DNA of 64,000 nt, from NCBI RefSeq assembly GCF_036711975.1, contig NC_091976.1, positions 34,720,001 to 34,784,000 of the forward strand, in the 5' to 3' direction. Under the pieces are notes generated by a model. That model made no database searches and was not told the DNA's origin. It saw only the letters and a program-made list of their open reading frames with translations. Positions 33,201 to 45,500 of the stretch are shown piece by piece. This stretch comes from Onthophagus taurus (taxonomy: Eukaryota; Arthropoda; Insecta; Coleoptera; Scarabaeidae). The stretch's first letter is position 1. The number at the start of each line of letters is the position of its first letter. Made by a program: the position numbers and the translations under genes.

Positions 33201-33435
33201 CGATGGATGTGATTTGTGTGGCTTTTTCTAGTTGGAGGACTATATTTGCTGATTTTTCACCTTGCGAATGAGTTTTCCATTTCTTTGTTGGATCAGGATT
33301 TAATATATTAGATGCGGGAAATACCTAATAAAAAAATTAAATTATTAAAGCGGGAAAAAATAATTAAATTATTAATAATCTTACGGGATCTTCTGTGCTA
33401 AATGAAACCACTGTTTCGATATTAATTTTAGGCAT
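30257..33435 (-). CDS. XRCC1: DNA repair scaffold XRCC1, 491 aa
   Basis: Nuclear scaffold of single-strand break and base-excision repair. Exons: 33385-33435, 32357-33324, 32095-32304, 30257-30503; joined length 1476 bases, all junctions GT/AG. Residues 1 to about 150 are the XRCC1 N-terminal domain, the DNA polymerase beta partner surface (start MPKINIETVVSFSTEDP). A charged coiled linker (about 190-270) is followed by BRCT1 (about 285-370; GVVFTISGIQNPERG, CTHLICAFANTPKFNQV), the PARP1/poly-ADP-ribose binding domain. The C-terminus is acidic and stops about 110 residues later, with no second BRCT. The last intron is almost entirely a transposon palindrome. Confidence 0.93.
30525..32062. mobile_element. 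Fold-back mariner-type element, 1538-bp near-palindrome, in XRCC1 intron 3
   Basis: TA on both sides (30523-30524, 32063-32064). The ends CAGGTGTTTCAGCGAGACC / GGTCTCGCTGAGACACCCCTG are inverted, and the arms (about 750 bp each) pair to a centre near 31280. No coding capacity. It starts 21 bases upstream of the last exon's splice acceptor and fills all but about 50 bases of the intron. Confidence 0.88.
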
Positions 33436-33824
33436 TTCTTCGATTATCAAAAACGTTTTAAGTTAAAACAAGCTTTAAAATAAATCAGCTATCAAAAACA
33501 TAACCTCAAAACATTCATTATCACTATACTTAGGCAACCAAGTACACATTTATGTTATTTAATTAATTATTGTGTTATTTTATAAACAATTTATTTATTT
33601 AGTTTCGATTTCATCATTTCAATCAATTTTATTATATCATACAGCTTCCTTTTGTATTAAGTGGGCAAATATTGGTGGAAATTCATGAAGCGTTTAATCC
33701 AATCTTGTTATAAACCCATAAAATGATTGTCCCCATATCGAATTACATCCACGAGCTTTTATTAAAGTGATTTTGCTTATTCCTTTCGAGTTCAACTTTG
33801 ATCGTCGCAAGAAACACTCCAAAA
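33436..33824. promoter_or_regulatory. Divergent XRCC1/GPCR upstream region
   Basis: 389 bases between start codons. Contains ATAACCTCAAAA at 33500-33511, a 12-mer also present upstream of calnexin (47561) and in USF intron 2 (48795). A stop at 33768 is in frame with the GPCR start, so the coding part cannot extend far unless an upstream exon exists. Confidence 0.5.
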
Positions 33825-36800
33825 ATGATTGATTTTGAAGCTGCTTGTTTATCACAAAATATTTCAGAGTTTTTAACGGGTGGAGCTTTTTGCGACCCAG
33901 TTTTTGATGGGTTCTTGTGTTGGCCAGCTACGAAAGAAGGCCAATTAGCTTCACAGGAATGCCCATCAGCAAAAAGCAAGGTAAGATAATTTTGAATTTC
34001 TCAAAACGAAATGAAGGCAACCAATTTAACACCTATCCAAAAAAAATTTAAAATCTGACTTTGATTTAAGAAAAACGCAACTAAATTCTGTACCTCATCT
34101 GGATATTGGAAAGGAACGAATTACACTCAATGTTGGGTCTATTACGACGCTTCGAGTTATGCCGTTGAGTTTTCAAAGAACGAAAATGAATCTCCCGATT
34201 ATAAATGGTGGTCGATTATGAAAAATATTTCTCATATTGGTTATTGGTGCTCTTTAATTGTTTTGGTCGTTTCAATGTTAATCTTTCTCACTATGAGGTG
34301 AGATTCATTGTTGTGATGAAGTCGATGATTAATTGATGATGTTTGAATTTTTTAGGAGATTATATTGCGCTAGAAATCGCCTTCACATGCATCTTTTCGC
34401 CTCGTTTATTTTAAGAACAACCATGTTTTTGTTAAAAGGATTTTTATTTTTTGAAAACGTCGCATTTTATTCCGATATTATTTATATCCCTGGGAAGGGG
34501 TACTTTATACGCGATCAATTTGTATGAATTTGTATTTGTTATTAATTAATTTTTGAAGTATTTTTTGTTATAGAATTGGGTTTGTAAGTTATTCATCAGC
34601 ATTTGGAATTACTCTATTTTAGCTAATTATATGTTAATTTTAATGGAAGGGGTGTATTTACACAATTTAATGTATTCAAAGCTTTTTTCCGATAATAATA
34701 GGATCACTTTTTATTACTGCTTTGGATGGGGTAAATATAAGTTATAAAACATCGAATTTTTAAACTAATTTCATTCTTTTAGGTGTGCCGTTTATATTTT
34801 TAATCCCTTGGGTGATTTTAAGGGCTCAATTGGATAATTTGATGTGTTGGACCATGTCAACTAACTCAACCATCTCGATGTTGGTTCAAAAACCTTTGGA
34901 GATTGCAGTTATAGTTCGTATTATTATTTAAATGAAAATAAAAATATATATAACTTTGTTTTTCAGATAAATTTCATTTTATTCATCATGATTGTTAAAG
35001 TTTTATGTACAAAAGTAAATTCAATGAATTTACAGCAAAGAAAAAATAAATACAGGTAAAATCATAGCGGGAATTTCATATACCTCGCAATATATAAATG
35101 CAGTAACCATACTAACGTCTTCAGACGCAGAGCTAAACCCGAATGATTCTAGTTCTAGGTAGCTCATTGGTTCCCAAGTATAATCTAATAAAATCCTTAA
35201 TCCTTGATAACAATATTGATATTTTTGCGATGACGGAAACCTGGTTAACTCTTAATATATCCAACTCTTTAGTTAATATTCCTGGCTACAATCTGGTTCG
35301 TAGGGATCGTGGGGGCGCGGTGGAGGTGTTGCTGTGTACATAAGAAGCTCAATACGATTTCAGCTTCTAAACAGTTCCTGCTCTATTGAGCAACTATTTT
35401 TTACCGTTGATGCAGGAAAAAAACTCTGTATTACTTTTGGAGTGGTTTATAGGCCACCTAATTTTAATCTTCCTCTTTTTATCGAAACACTGGAGAGTAC
35501 CCTTTGTGAGAGTATTGTTACATCTCACTCGACAATTATCGTGGGCGATATTAATGTTGATCTTCTTAAGCTTGATTCTCTCTCAACAACACTTCTTCAC
35601 TCATTTGCGACTTCTATTGGCTTACATCAGTTAGTCACCGAACCCACAAGAATTACACAAAATTCGCAAACTTTACTCGATCCAGTTTTTACAACAAATG
35701 ATAAGCTGTTTACTAGTATTGATGTTGTAAATGTACCTAATATATCTGATCATGAACTAGTAAAGTGTGAGCTGGCATTTGATATCGGTAGGCCTGCTGC
35801 AATTTATCGTACATACAGGGATGTGAAAAACATTAATTATCCACAATTCTTGAACGATCTGAAATCAATTCCGTGGAGAAACATATATGATCAAGAAAAT
35901 GTGAATGATAAAATAACTTTTTTCAATAATTGTTTACTTACTCTGATGGATTTGCATGCACCTTTAAAAACTAGACGGTTTACAAAGCCTCCCAGTCCCT
36001 GGCTAACAGATAATACTAAACTACTAATGTCTATTCGAGATGATGCGCTTAAAAAATTCAAAAAGTCTAAGCTAACTCAAGACTGGGTTTCATACAAGTT
36101 GCATCGCAATCTGGTAACATCAACGGTGCGGGCTGAAAAGAAGGCATACTATGATTACGCCTTACGTAGTAAAGATCCAAAGGCTCTTTGGAGAAAGATT
36201 AAACTTCTAAATATAAATAAAAAAATCGATAACAAAGTGCCTAACATTTTTCTTCCAAACGATTTAAATAATTATTTTGTTCACGGTGATTCTTCACTTT
36301 ATATCCAGACTGATCCCGAATTACCCATATTTTATCAAAATAATGTAAACCCTAGAGTGCAGATAATGCAAGCTTTTATGCCTGTTGATGAACATGAAGT
36401 ATCTATAATAATTAATAACATTAAAACTGCAGCGGTGGGTTCTGATGGTATCTCAATCTGGATGATTGACTTGTGTACCCCTTTTCTCATCCCTTATATT
36501 ACTCATGTAATAAACGCTGCTGTTCATCAATCAGTTTTTCCGGATGCCTGGAAAATGGCTGAAGTAATTGCATTACCTAAAGTATCTTCCCCTTCTGCCC
36601 TAAGGGATTTCAGACCGATCAGTATCCTCCCAGTAATGTCAAAAATTTTAGAGAGAGTCTTGGAAAAGCAACTTAGAGCACACTGCGAAAGGTATAGTAT
36701 ACTGCCAGATCAACAATCTGGGTTTCGTTCGGGTTTCAGCTGCGCAACAGCTTTATTGAACCTTACTGATGATGTATTTGCTTCTAGAGAGGCCGGGCAA

Positions 36801-39315
36801 GCCGCACTTTTGTTATCGTTGGACTTCACCAAAGCATTTGATACAATAAATCATAATATACTTGCATCTAAACTTAATTATTTTGGTCTTGAAAATCAAG
36901 CCGCAATTTTGATAAAGTCATTTTTGTCGGACAGGTCTCAGGTTGTGAAGATTAATAGTCAAGTGTCGAGCGCTCTGTCTGTTACTCGTGGAGTCCCTCA
37001 GGGGTCCATTTTGGGGCCACTATTGTTCTCTATTTATACATCTGATTTTGACCAGGTTCTCGAGCATTCGCAGATTCACTTGTATGCAGACGATACACAG
37101 CTTCTGCTGAATTTTAATCCAAATAATTGGGTTGATGCCTGCATAAAATTTAACTCAGATATAGCATTATTTTCTGATGTTGCGAAACGCCATGAACTTG
37201 TGCTAAATCCATTTAAGTCTTCTGTTCTTCTGTTTTGCGGTAGTGTCACAAGGAGAGCGATTAAGCCTTTGATATCCGGTCAATTGGTGGTGGATGGCGA
37301 ACCTCTTACTGTTTCTGATGATATAAAAATTTTAGGAGTCACATTGGATCATCAGTTGAGGTTTGAGGAGCATGTGGCCAGGTGCTTGAGGGGTGGGTAT
37401 GGCGCCCTGCGTCTCTTGTATGCCCATAGGGATGTCTTAAGTAAAAAATTAAAAATTATGCTGTGGTTCTAAGCAAATTAAATCACTGCGACGTTGTTTA
37501 TGGTCCAAATTTAACGGAGGCGAGTGGGCGTCGTATCCAGAACCTTCAGAACGGTTGTCTGAGGGTTATTTATGGAATTCGTAAATATGACCATATTAGT
37601 CATAAATTGGCAGAGACTGGGTGGTTGAACATGAAAATCAGACGTAAACTGCATGCAACTTGCGTTTATTATAAAATTATTAAAAGTCAGCGGCCTCCTT
37701 ACTTGCTGCAACGTCTATCTTTCAGAAGCGATGTCCATAACATTAATATAAGGAGGAAAGATGTATTGACGGTAGCACGCCGCGCTTCGCACCGATCCTT
37801 TTCCTACCAGATAGCTAAAACGTACAATGATCTACCTATGAACCTTATAGGATTGAACTGTATTTCGTTCAAGAGTAAATTAAAATCCTCCCTCCTGCTT
37901 GAGTCATCATGATTACATGAGTTACTAATGTATCGCTTTATACTGGCATGTCGTCGTATTTTGTTATTTTGTTTTTTTTTTTCATTTTGTTTATTAGTAT
38001 TGTTAAAAACATTATCATTTTTGCTTTATATATATATTTTCTATATATTCTGGATTAAGTGGAAAAGCAGTTGGTTAATAACCAAACTGAACTTCGTCCA
38101 GAAAATAAGTCTATTTTCTAAGAGTGTATTATTATTTTCTTTCCTTTTTTTGCGACTTATTAATAAAGGCATTATTATTATTATTATAGTGTTAGTTCTA
38201 GTTTTACACTATCACTAAAACTAACATTAGACCTAGAACTAAAATCATTTGTATGATCAATGTTGATTGTGTAATCCATTTACTAGTATATTATAATTAG
38301 TTTTAAAAATGAAAATTATAATAAATATAGTTTCTTAAACTAAAATTAGAACTAACACTAGAAACTTTCGGGTTTTGCCGTGCGTCTTTTAAGAAAAGGT
38401 TTGACGTTTTGGATGTCATGTTGCAACCTTCTTCAGAAACTGGTAACCCTGAAAGTTTCTAGTGTTAGTTCTAATTTTAGTTTAATTAACTCCGGCCGTA
38501 AAAACCTTCGTACTTATAATATAGTTTCTGTACTTTATTACTGGTTTATTATTCGTATTTATTAAGTCATCATTATTAAAATAGAATGACTCATAGTCGA
38601 AACATGTTAAGCTAAATTTTATACTTAATCCTACAGAGAATACATGATTAAAATGTTACAGCAAAACATACAACGGCCCAACGTATTCACTGTAGGGTTA
38701 ATAAACCAGTAATAAAGTACAAAAACTGTATTTATTATAATTTTCACCTTTAAAACTAATTAAAATCATTTGAGTTTTGTCGCACGTCTCTAAAAACGGC
38801 TAAACCAGAATGATTCTACATCTAGGTATAGTGTTAGTTCTAGTTTTACACTTGCACTAAATTCATAGACTTTTAGGACCGGTGTTATTAGTAATAATTT
38901 TATAAAGTACTTTTAATTTATTTCTTTTTAGTCGCTTAATTCGATCAACTTTAACATTACTATTACTTTTTGGTGTTCCTTACGTTATATTCATCGTAGT
39001 TTATTTTTGTGAGAACGAAACTTTGTTGTACATCTGGTTATTTTACGACCAAGTTTTCACAGCGTTTCAAGTAAGCAAATTAAAACATTTAATGTTACTA
39101 ATGTAATTAATCTCAATTTTCATTAGGGTTTCTTCGTTTCATTACTTTATTGCTTATTAAACAAGGAAGTCCAAACAGAAATTAAAAATAAATACGAAAT
39201 CTTAAAAATCAAGCACAAATTTCCACGAAGATCAAGAAATTCATCGCACGATGATGCAACCAGGGAATCTTTTGAGTCGAGGATTAAAAATTGGTTTAGT
39301 TCCACCGAGTTTTAA
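33825..39315 (+). CDS. Class B1 (secretin-family) GPCR, PTH-receptor-like, 417 aa
   Basis: A peptide-hormone receptor of the plasma membrane. Exons: 33825-33980, 34071-34297, 34356-34521, 34574-34730, 34783-34913, 34967-35055, 38932-39070, 39127-39315 (1254 bases, in frame). The extracellular hormone-binding domain has the six expected cysteines (FCDPVFDGFLCWP; KFCTSSGYW; TQCW). All seven membrane segments are present: MHLFASFILR in TM2, SILANYMLILMEGVYLHNL in TM3, FGVPYVIF in TM6 and FFVSLLYCLLNKEVQ in TM7. The closest family by eye is PTH receptor; PDF and other B1 receptors are not excluded. No signal peptide follows the first in-frame Met, so a 5' exon may be missing. Intron 6 is 3.9 kb because of a LINE. 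Confidence 0.88.
35155..38190 (+). mobile_element. LINE (APE endonuclease + RT), 5'-truncated, in the GPCR intron
   Basis: 35155-35330 encodes the start of an AP-type endonuclease (NNIDIFAMTETWL, IPGYNLVRRDR). The frame changes near 35330, then 35334-37472 carries the rest of the endonuclease and the reverse transcriptase: SLDFTKAFDTINH (motif A), RGVPQGSILGPLLF and LYADDTQLL (catalytic). A second break near 37470 leads to the C-terminal region (37463-37912). The 3' end is a short ATT repeat. CR1/L2-like by eye; clade uncertain. It sits inside a CTAGAAC-type repeat: the left part ends at TTCTAGTTCTAGG (about 35150), and the right resumes GTGTTAGTTCTAG (about 38190). Confidence 0.88.
38190..38262. 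repeat. Right half of the CTAGAAC-type repeat split by the LINE
   Basis: Contains TAGTTTTACACTATCACT, AAACTAACATTAGACC and AGAACTAAAATCAT, the inverted continuation of the left half at about 35110-35150. Confidence 0.7.
38336..38484. repeat. Hairpin repeat of the CTAGAAC family
   Basis: A 149-bp inverted repeat: AAATTAGAACTAACACTAG at about 38341 pairs with CTAGTGTTAGTTCTAATTT at about 38460. The loop contains GCCGTGCGTCTT. A complete small fold-back member of the family. A related hairpin follows at 38755-38875. Confidence 0.75.
38755..38875. repeat. CTAGAAC-family hairpin copy
   Basis: AATCATTTGAGTTTTGTCGC pairs imperfectly with GGCTAAACCAGAATGATT across CACGTCTC; CTAGTTTTACACTTGCAC follows. 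It ends about 60 bases before a GPCR exon. Confidence 0.6.
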
Positions 39316-39564
39316 TTAATTTATATCATTTAATCACTAAAATATTTATAAATAAATAAAAGAAAGTATTCACTCTGAAAAAAAATTTATTTATTTTAAT
39401 TCTTTTTATTTAGTTTAAACTCAAAGTTTAAACACTTCCTTTTTACTAATCAAATCTATCTACTCTCCAAATCGTAATAACTTTATAAATTAATAAATTA
39501 TAAAAATTTACGGAACGGATATTAAAAATAAAAAACGTGCAAATGTTTTACACCCAATTTAATT
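39316..39564. terminator. Convergent 3' ends of the GPCR and calnexin genes
   Basis: Both genes end here tail to tail, 249 bases apart. AATAAATAAAAG at about 39350 serves the GPCR; minus-strand AATAAA candidates near 39390-39415 may serve calnexin. Confidence 0.55.
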
Positions 39565-42500
39565 TTACTCCTTTCGCGGTTTTCGTTTCCTCGTTTCCGG
39601 CACATTAGGAGGTATCTAAACACAAAGCAATTAGAAGAATAAAAATTAATTTATGAAAATTATTTTTTACCTCTTCCACTATTTCAGGTGCAACTTCCGG
39701 CTCAACTTCACCTTCAACTTGGTCTTTTTCCTCTTCCTCTTCACCTTCTTGGTCTGAATACTTCTCTTTATCTTCGTCCTCTTCGTTATTTATTGGTTCC
39801 GCCGGTGGAATATCATCGGGGGTTAAATCGTCAGTCTTTTTCTTAGTTGAAACCGGTTCTGCATTTGACTAAAATTTTTTTTGTTTATATACAAGTTAAA
39901 AGGATATATTTTTAGCAGCTTACCTCTTGACTAGCAGGCGAACTAGGTTTACAACAAACATACAAGATAAGTATAACGGGAATGCTCAACCCTAAAATAT
40001 ACACAATCCAAAGTGCAGGGTATTCTGTGGTCAATTTAGCTAATTTTTCTACGATACTTTCCTACAAGAAAAATGTCAAAATTAAATAAAGAATAAGCTA
40101 ATAAACTAATTAAAGGGAATGAGGCTTAAAAAAACCAACCTCAGCTGATTTTACACTGTTGGAAATAATTCACGAGCACACCCTGTATAATCTGAACGCG
40201 TGTGTCTAGCGGAATATAATTTGGTATTGAAGTAGTACTAAAGTAGTGTAACTTACTCTCACATGGAGAGCGGCACAACTCTGCTGGGAGATGAAACATC
40301 AATAGCGAGAGTATCCCCCGTGAGCTTCGCGTACCATCGCTACACGACGTGGCATGGAGTCTATAAGTCGCTGTTTTGTAGCGAGAGGGATGGCCAACTA
40401 TGCCACCTCAACTCGCCTCCATAGCACCAAAACGTTAGGCTAAACACATACTGGAGCGACGAGCAAAGCGGCGAGGAGAGCGGTGAAGAAAGCGGCGAGG
40501 AGAGCGGTGAAGAAAGCGGCGAGGAGAGCGGTGAAGAAAGCGGCGACCGAGAATCGCGGTAATAAAAGAGTTGCATTCACATAGTGGCGCGTCTAATAAG
40601 GAGGTATGGATTTATTACTATTAGAAAATTCTTCCCTGAAATTTTGGTATTTATTAAAATATAAAAGGAAGAGAAGTTGTAATGTACATGAAATAAATAA
40701 AAGTAGACATATACATGGCGAATTTCATCATTTGTATGAACAACTACGCCATTATTCAATGATAAATTTTACCAATACAATGAGGGTCTTCCAATGGGAT
40801 CCCCCTTGGTCTACTCTCCGACATATTCCTTAATAATATAGAAAACAAAATTTTACACAAAGATAACATTAACAATAATAATATAGTCCTGTGGCTCAGA
40901 TATGTTGATGATATTTTGATAATTTGGGATGATGACGGATTCAATTTGATAGATGATTTCCATAAATACATTAATAACCTCCATAAAAATCATAAATTTA
41001 CTATAGAAATTGAAAAACATAAACAACTAAACTCAATTATCCCAAATTGACAAAATAATTAATAAATTCATTTTTAAACAAAACCTTAACAACTCTACAG
41101 GTCTTCAACCTATAACTCAAAACTTTGATACATACAGATCAATTACTTATCCCGGCAAAATAGCTCACAATATCAGAAACATTTTCAATAAATATGGAAT
41201 CAGCATATCTTACAAAAACAATCACACCTTACAAAAACTTTTGCATAATGCAAAAGATAAGCTAGACTTGTTGGAACTTAACGGTGTTTACAGTTTAGAA
41301 TGTAATATTTGCGGAGCCACATATATTGGCAAAACAATGAGAGCCCTAAAAACAAGAATTAGAGAACATTTAATAAAACCCAACTCTAATTTTGGTAAAC
41401 ACCTATCTCTGCACAACCACACTTTTGATATTAAAGAAAATGTAACACTGATACATAAACAAAATAAAGGCCACAAACTTGAGCTTTTAGAGAGCTATGA
41501 AATAGACAAATTCATAAAAACTAATACAAGACTTGAGTGCCATAATGACCAGGTCCTCCCCTTAAAGCCACCCTTATACAAATGCCCCCAAAATACCGAG
41601 GATCAGTGTACTTAGCCGCACACACTGTTCGCAGATTTTGGGGTCCCTGCGGCAATACCCAACTCCTGTCTACACCCTATCCTTGTATTCCCTATCCTAT
41701 ATTTTTCTATTAATTTAAAAATCCAAATTTTATTATCCCCTTCCCTTACCTTACTATTCAACGCCTGGAAATATTAACTATAAAATACAAATTATATACA
41801 TTACATACATTTTTAAAAAACAGATTTTAGAGTTGTTGCCTCGCAGACAATTATACTCGCAGAAGGGATTTGTTTCATCTGAACACCCTCTATGTAACTT
41901 TATTTTATTTTCAACACATGCGCATTTATACATTTTATTTCTGGTTTTCGCGAACTCATAAAAAGTGGTTACCTCTTGCAATTTCTCAACCATTTTATTT
42001 TATTTTTGTAACTTTTCATGTAACGTTTTCATGTATTAAAGCTTCAACATCCATTTTGTATCAAAGAGGAGAGCGGAGAAAACAAACTTGCTTGAACGCG
42101 CCGCTATAGTCTCTTATGACCACACTGCTACTTGGCGCCGCGCCGCACCACTATGTTCTACTCATTTGGATATGTATAGTTTGTTTTCGCCGCTTTCCTC
42201 ACCGCTCTGCTCACCGCTTTGCTCGTCGCGTCAGTATGTGTTTAGCATTAGCCGGGGAAGCCGGATAACGTTGAAGTCTCCGACCAGTCATTTCCCAAAC
42301 ATGCTCGATTGGACTCAGATCCGGAAAACGAGCTAATCTAGGAAGCATTCGTATACGATGCTCTTCCACAAAGGTCTGTACAATACGCCCGATGTGCGTT
42401 CGGACGTTGTCGTGCATGTATAGGAGACCTGGACGCCGCCGAACGTAGGGAAGCACAACGGACCGTAGCACCTCATCTACGTATCGTTGACCCGTCATGG

Positions 42501-45500
42501 TCTGCTATACACGCAGCAGACATGTACGTCCACCATGTGTAATAGCACCCCATACCATAATGCTCGGTTGTCGGTGGATAGGGCATTCTTGCACGCACTG
42601 CTCGAGTAGACGATCACCACGTCTCCGACGAACTAAAATTCGCGCATCACCGGTGCTCAATTCGAATCTTGATTCGTCAGAAAACAAAATGTCCCTCTAC
42701 TCGGCAACCCACTAATGCCTAGCGTTGACCCACTCGTGACGTATGCTGCGGTGCTCGGGTGTTACACTATCTACCAAACACCGCCATACAGTTCGCGTAG
42801 TGAGTGAGTCTTCCCCTGCCGGTGGCCAAACAGCTCCAAGTTGCCTCGAGGAGGACGCACACGACGCTAAAGCGCTGAGCACAAGAGTGCGATCCTCGTG
42901 TGCTGGGGTCGCGCAGGGCCGTCCCGGCCGCGGCTGTAGGTACCTATGTCCTACCTCAGACCATTCTCGCCATGCCCGTTGCACTGCCGATAACGACCGC
43001 TCGAGACGACGCACACAGGCGAATTTTTTAAAAATTTTGGCCAAAATTGGAAACATTTAAGGAATAAGATTGAAAATGTAATTATTGCTATTTGATTAAG
43101 TAAACCCCAAGGTGCCTTGAAACACCTTCTTTATAATTATTGTAACAATCGCCGCCAAAATATTTTAGTTGTCAATTGATTGTTTAGTAAACAGTTATCA
43201 CCTAGATAAAACGTCGGTAAAAATTGTGGTTTTTAATTAATTTTTTCCTTTACACTTTTTTTATGTATTTCGAAAATTTATCATAGAACCTATTGCTGGC
43301 GGTAAGTAGAATTGTATAATATACAGAAAGTAACAATTCGGTTATTAGTTTTTTTGTAATATTGTTTGATTACATCATATGTTCAAATTGAGAAAATAAT
43401 TTATTTTACGATATTTAGATGGGCAAAAAAAAATTGTTTAACATTGTTCAAAAGTAATATTGTATACGTGTTGTAGTATAAGGCCTACGATTGTAGATTT
43501 TGCTAGAAATTCTTGCGGTATTACCTTAAAATAAATTTTTATTGTAGTTGTGTATAAAGTTCGGAAAAAAATCATAATTCTGTGATGTGCTGTTTGTTTG
43601 GGGAGCGCATTTGCTGTTAGATAATAAACATAAAGGGATACTTTTTCACCATTAAATTGATATAATATAGGTGTCCACAAAAAAGTTTCTAACCAAAATT
43701 ACAATTTATTTTCTGAAACACTAATTAATTTTAGTATGAGATGTTAGCGTTCTAAAGTTAATAATTTTAGAAAGAAATTAAAAAATTGAATTGACACACT
43801 GAGTTTTCGGTAAAATATTAAAAGTTGTTATTGTGTCAATTCAATTTAATATTTGCAAGATTTTTTCTTGAAAATTATTAACCATAAGTCTTATACAGGG
43901 ATGGTCCGTTACTAATGATGGACACAGAGCAACAGTGAATTCCTTACATTAAATCATTATGATTTAACCCAATTTATCTTAGTCCACTTGTTAATAATAA
44001 TGAAGATACAGATGGGTAAAGTTTATACAGGCTGCGGCGAAACTCCGTCCCTAATTTGAAGGTTGAATAGATGGTACAAATTAACGAAACTGTATTAACA
44101 CGAATGGAATCTACAGAATGGGAAGTTACGTTATTATGTTTTCCTTCGTTATCAATGCATTGCCGAATGCGAGTTCGGAAGTTACCATTATTGGAGTGCA
44201 CAAAACCCTCGGGAACTCCATGAAAAGCGTCTGCATAGACGTGTTACCGTGTGGTGAGTGATAAACAGTGTCGGGATCATCGGCCGGTACTTTTTTGAAG
44301 AAGGAGGAGTGGCAGTGACTGTTCACTCGGATCGATATATTCAAATGCTTGAAACTTTTATGGCACCACTATTCAATGCGATACAGATTCAACAGGATGT
44401 GTGGCTTCAGCAGGACGGGGTCACTGCTCACACAAGCAGGAGATCTCTTCAAGAACTGAGACAGCTGTTTCCAGAACGCTTCATGTCTTTGCGCGAACAT
44501 CCACTAGCCAGTACGATCTCCAGACCTTATACCCTGTGATTTTTTTGTATGGGGGTTTCTTAAGACTGAAGTTTACAAACATCATCCGAGGACTCTACCA
44601 GCCCTACGACAAACGATTCAAGAAGAGGTTGCTCGTATTCCTCAAGAAATGTTGATTAGAGTAATGGCGAACTTCCGAACTCGCATTCCGAACTTGTAAA
44701 ACATATAACGTAACTTCCCAGATTGACCAAATAAAATCATTTTTAACGATAATTTATTAATGTTTACTGAACATAATTAAATTTTGCAAAGTGCCCTTAA
44801 ACAGTGATTATCTTGGAAACAGAGAACTTTAGAGAAGATTGTCTGAAAGATGTCTGAAAAAAGTTGTGTGAGTTGCAAAAATTTTAACGATGAAAAAGAT
44901 ATGTCTACTTGAAAGGGGTTTTTTAAGGCAGGCAGCGCCATCTGAACTATAAATCAAAACTAATACCAAATTATTATTTATCGTCTTAAAAAATGGTAAT
45001 ATACAAATTTTCATGGCCATAATGTAAAAGAAAACAAAGTTATTAAAGAAAAGCGAAGATAACGTATTAACTTTAATCATCTGTATTTTACTGGCATAAA
45101 TTGGGTTAAATCGTGACAATTTAATGTAAGGAATTCCCTGTTCCTCTGTGTTTCATTAGTAACGGACCACCCTGTATATAAAAATATAGGTAGATACAAT
45201 TAAGTAAAATAGCAGTATATCATAAAATACTTTATCCTTGTTAATTGTATAGATATTTTTTAATTTCCACCAATTTTGAAGTAAAAAATTGACAAAAATA
45301 TCTTTTTGGCCAAGATTTTTAACTAATTCGCTTCTGTGCGACGCGCAATTTCACGGAACGATACACCCTCAATGTACATACCCACAAACATTCCTCGCCC
45401 AAACTCACTTAAGAAATGCGATCGCTCATCCATTGCGCACAGAGTACGATAACAATGTGGTCCCTCACACCACACTAAAAACGACCGGTATTTTCCATCC

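Larger units (their letters stand above)
40441..42244. mobile_element. TIR element (TAAACACATACTG) inserted in the Tc1 transposase
   Basis: Ends TAAACACATACTG and CAGTATGTGTTTA, followed on both sides by GC-rich subterminal AGCGG repeats that also pair (GCGACGAGCAAAGCGG). Flanks CGTTAGGC and GCATTAGC are similar but not an exact duplication, so the superfamily (hAT- or P-like) is open. The Tc1 reading frame resumes on either side. A Penelope fragment lies inside. Confidence 0.7.

Noticed and set aside
33798-33824. Upstream extension of the GPCR coding region
   Set aside because: The extension would begin at TTG, not ATG, and an in-frame stop lies at 33768; the first Met is at 33825.
40361-40576. 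Serine/proline/leucine-repeat ORF on the minus strand
   Set aside because: It is the 24-bp minisatellite read in one frame.
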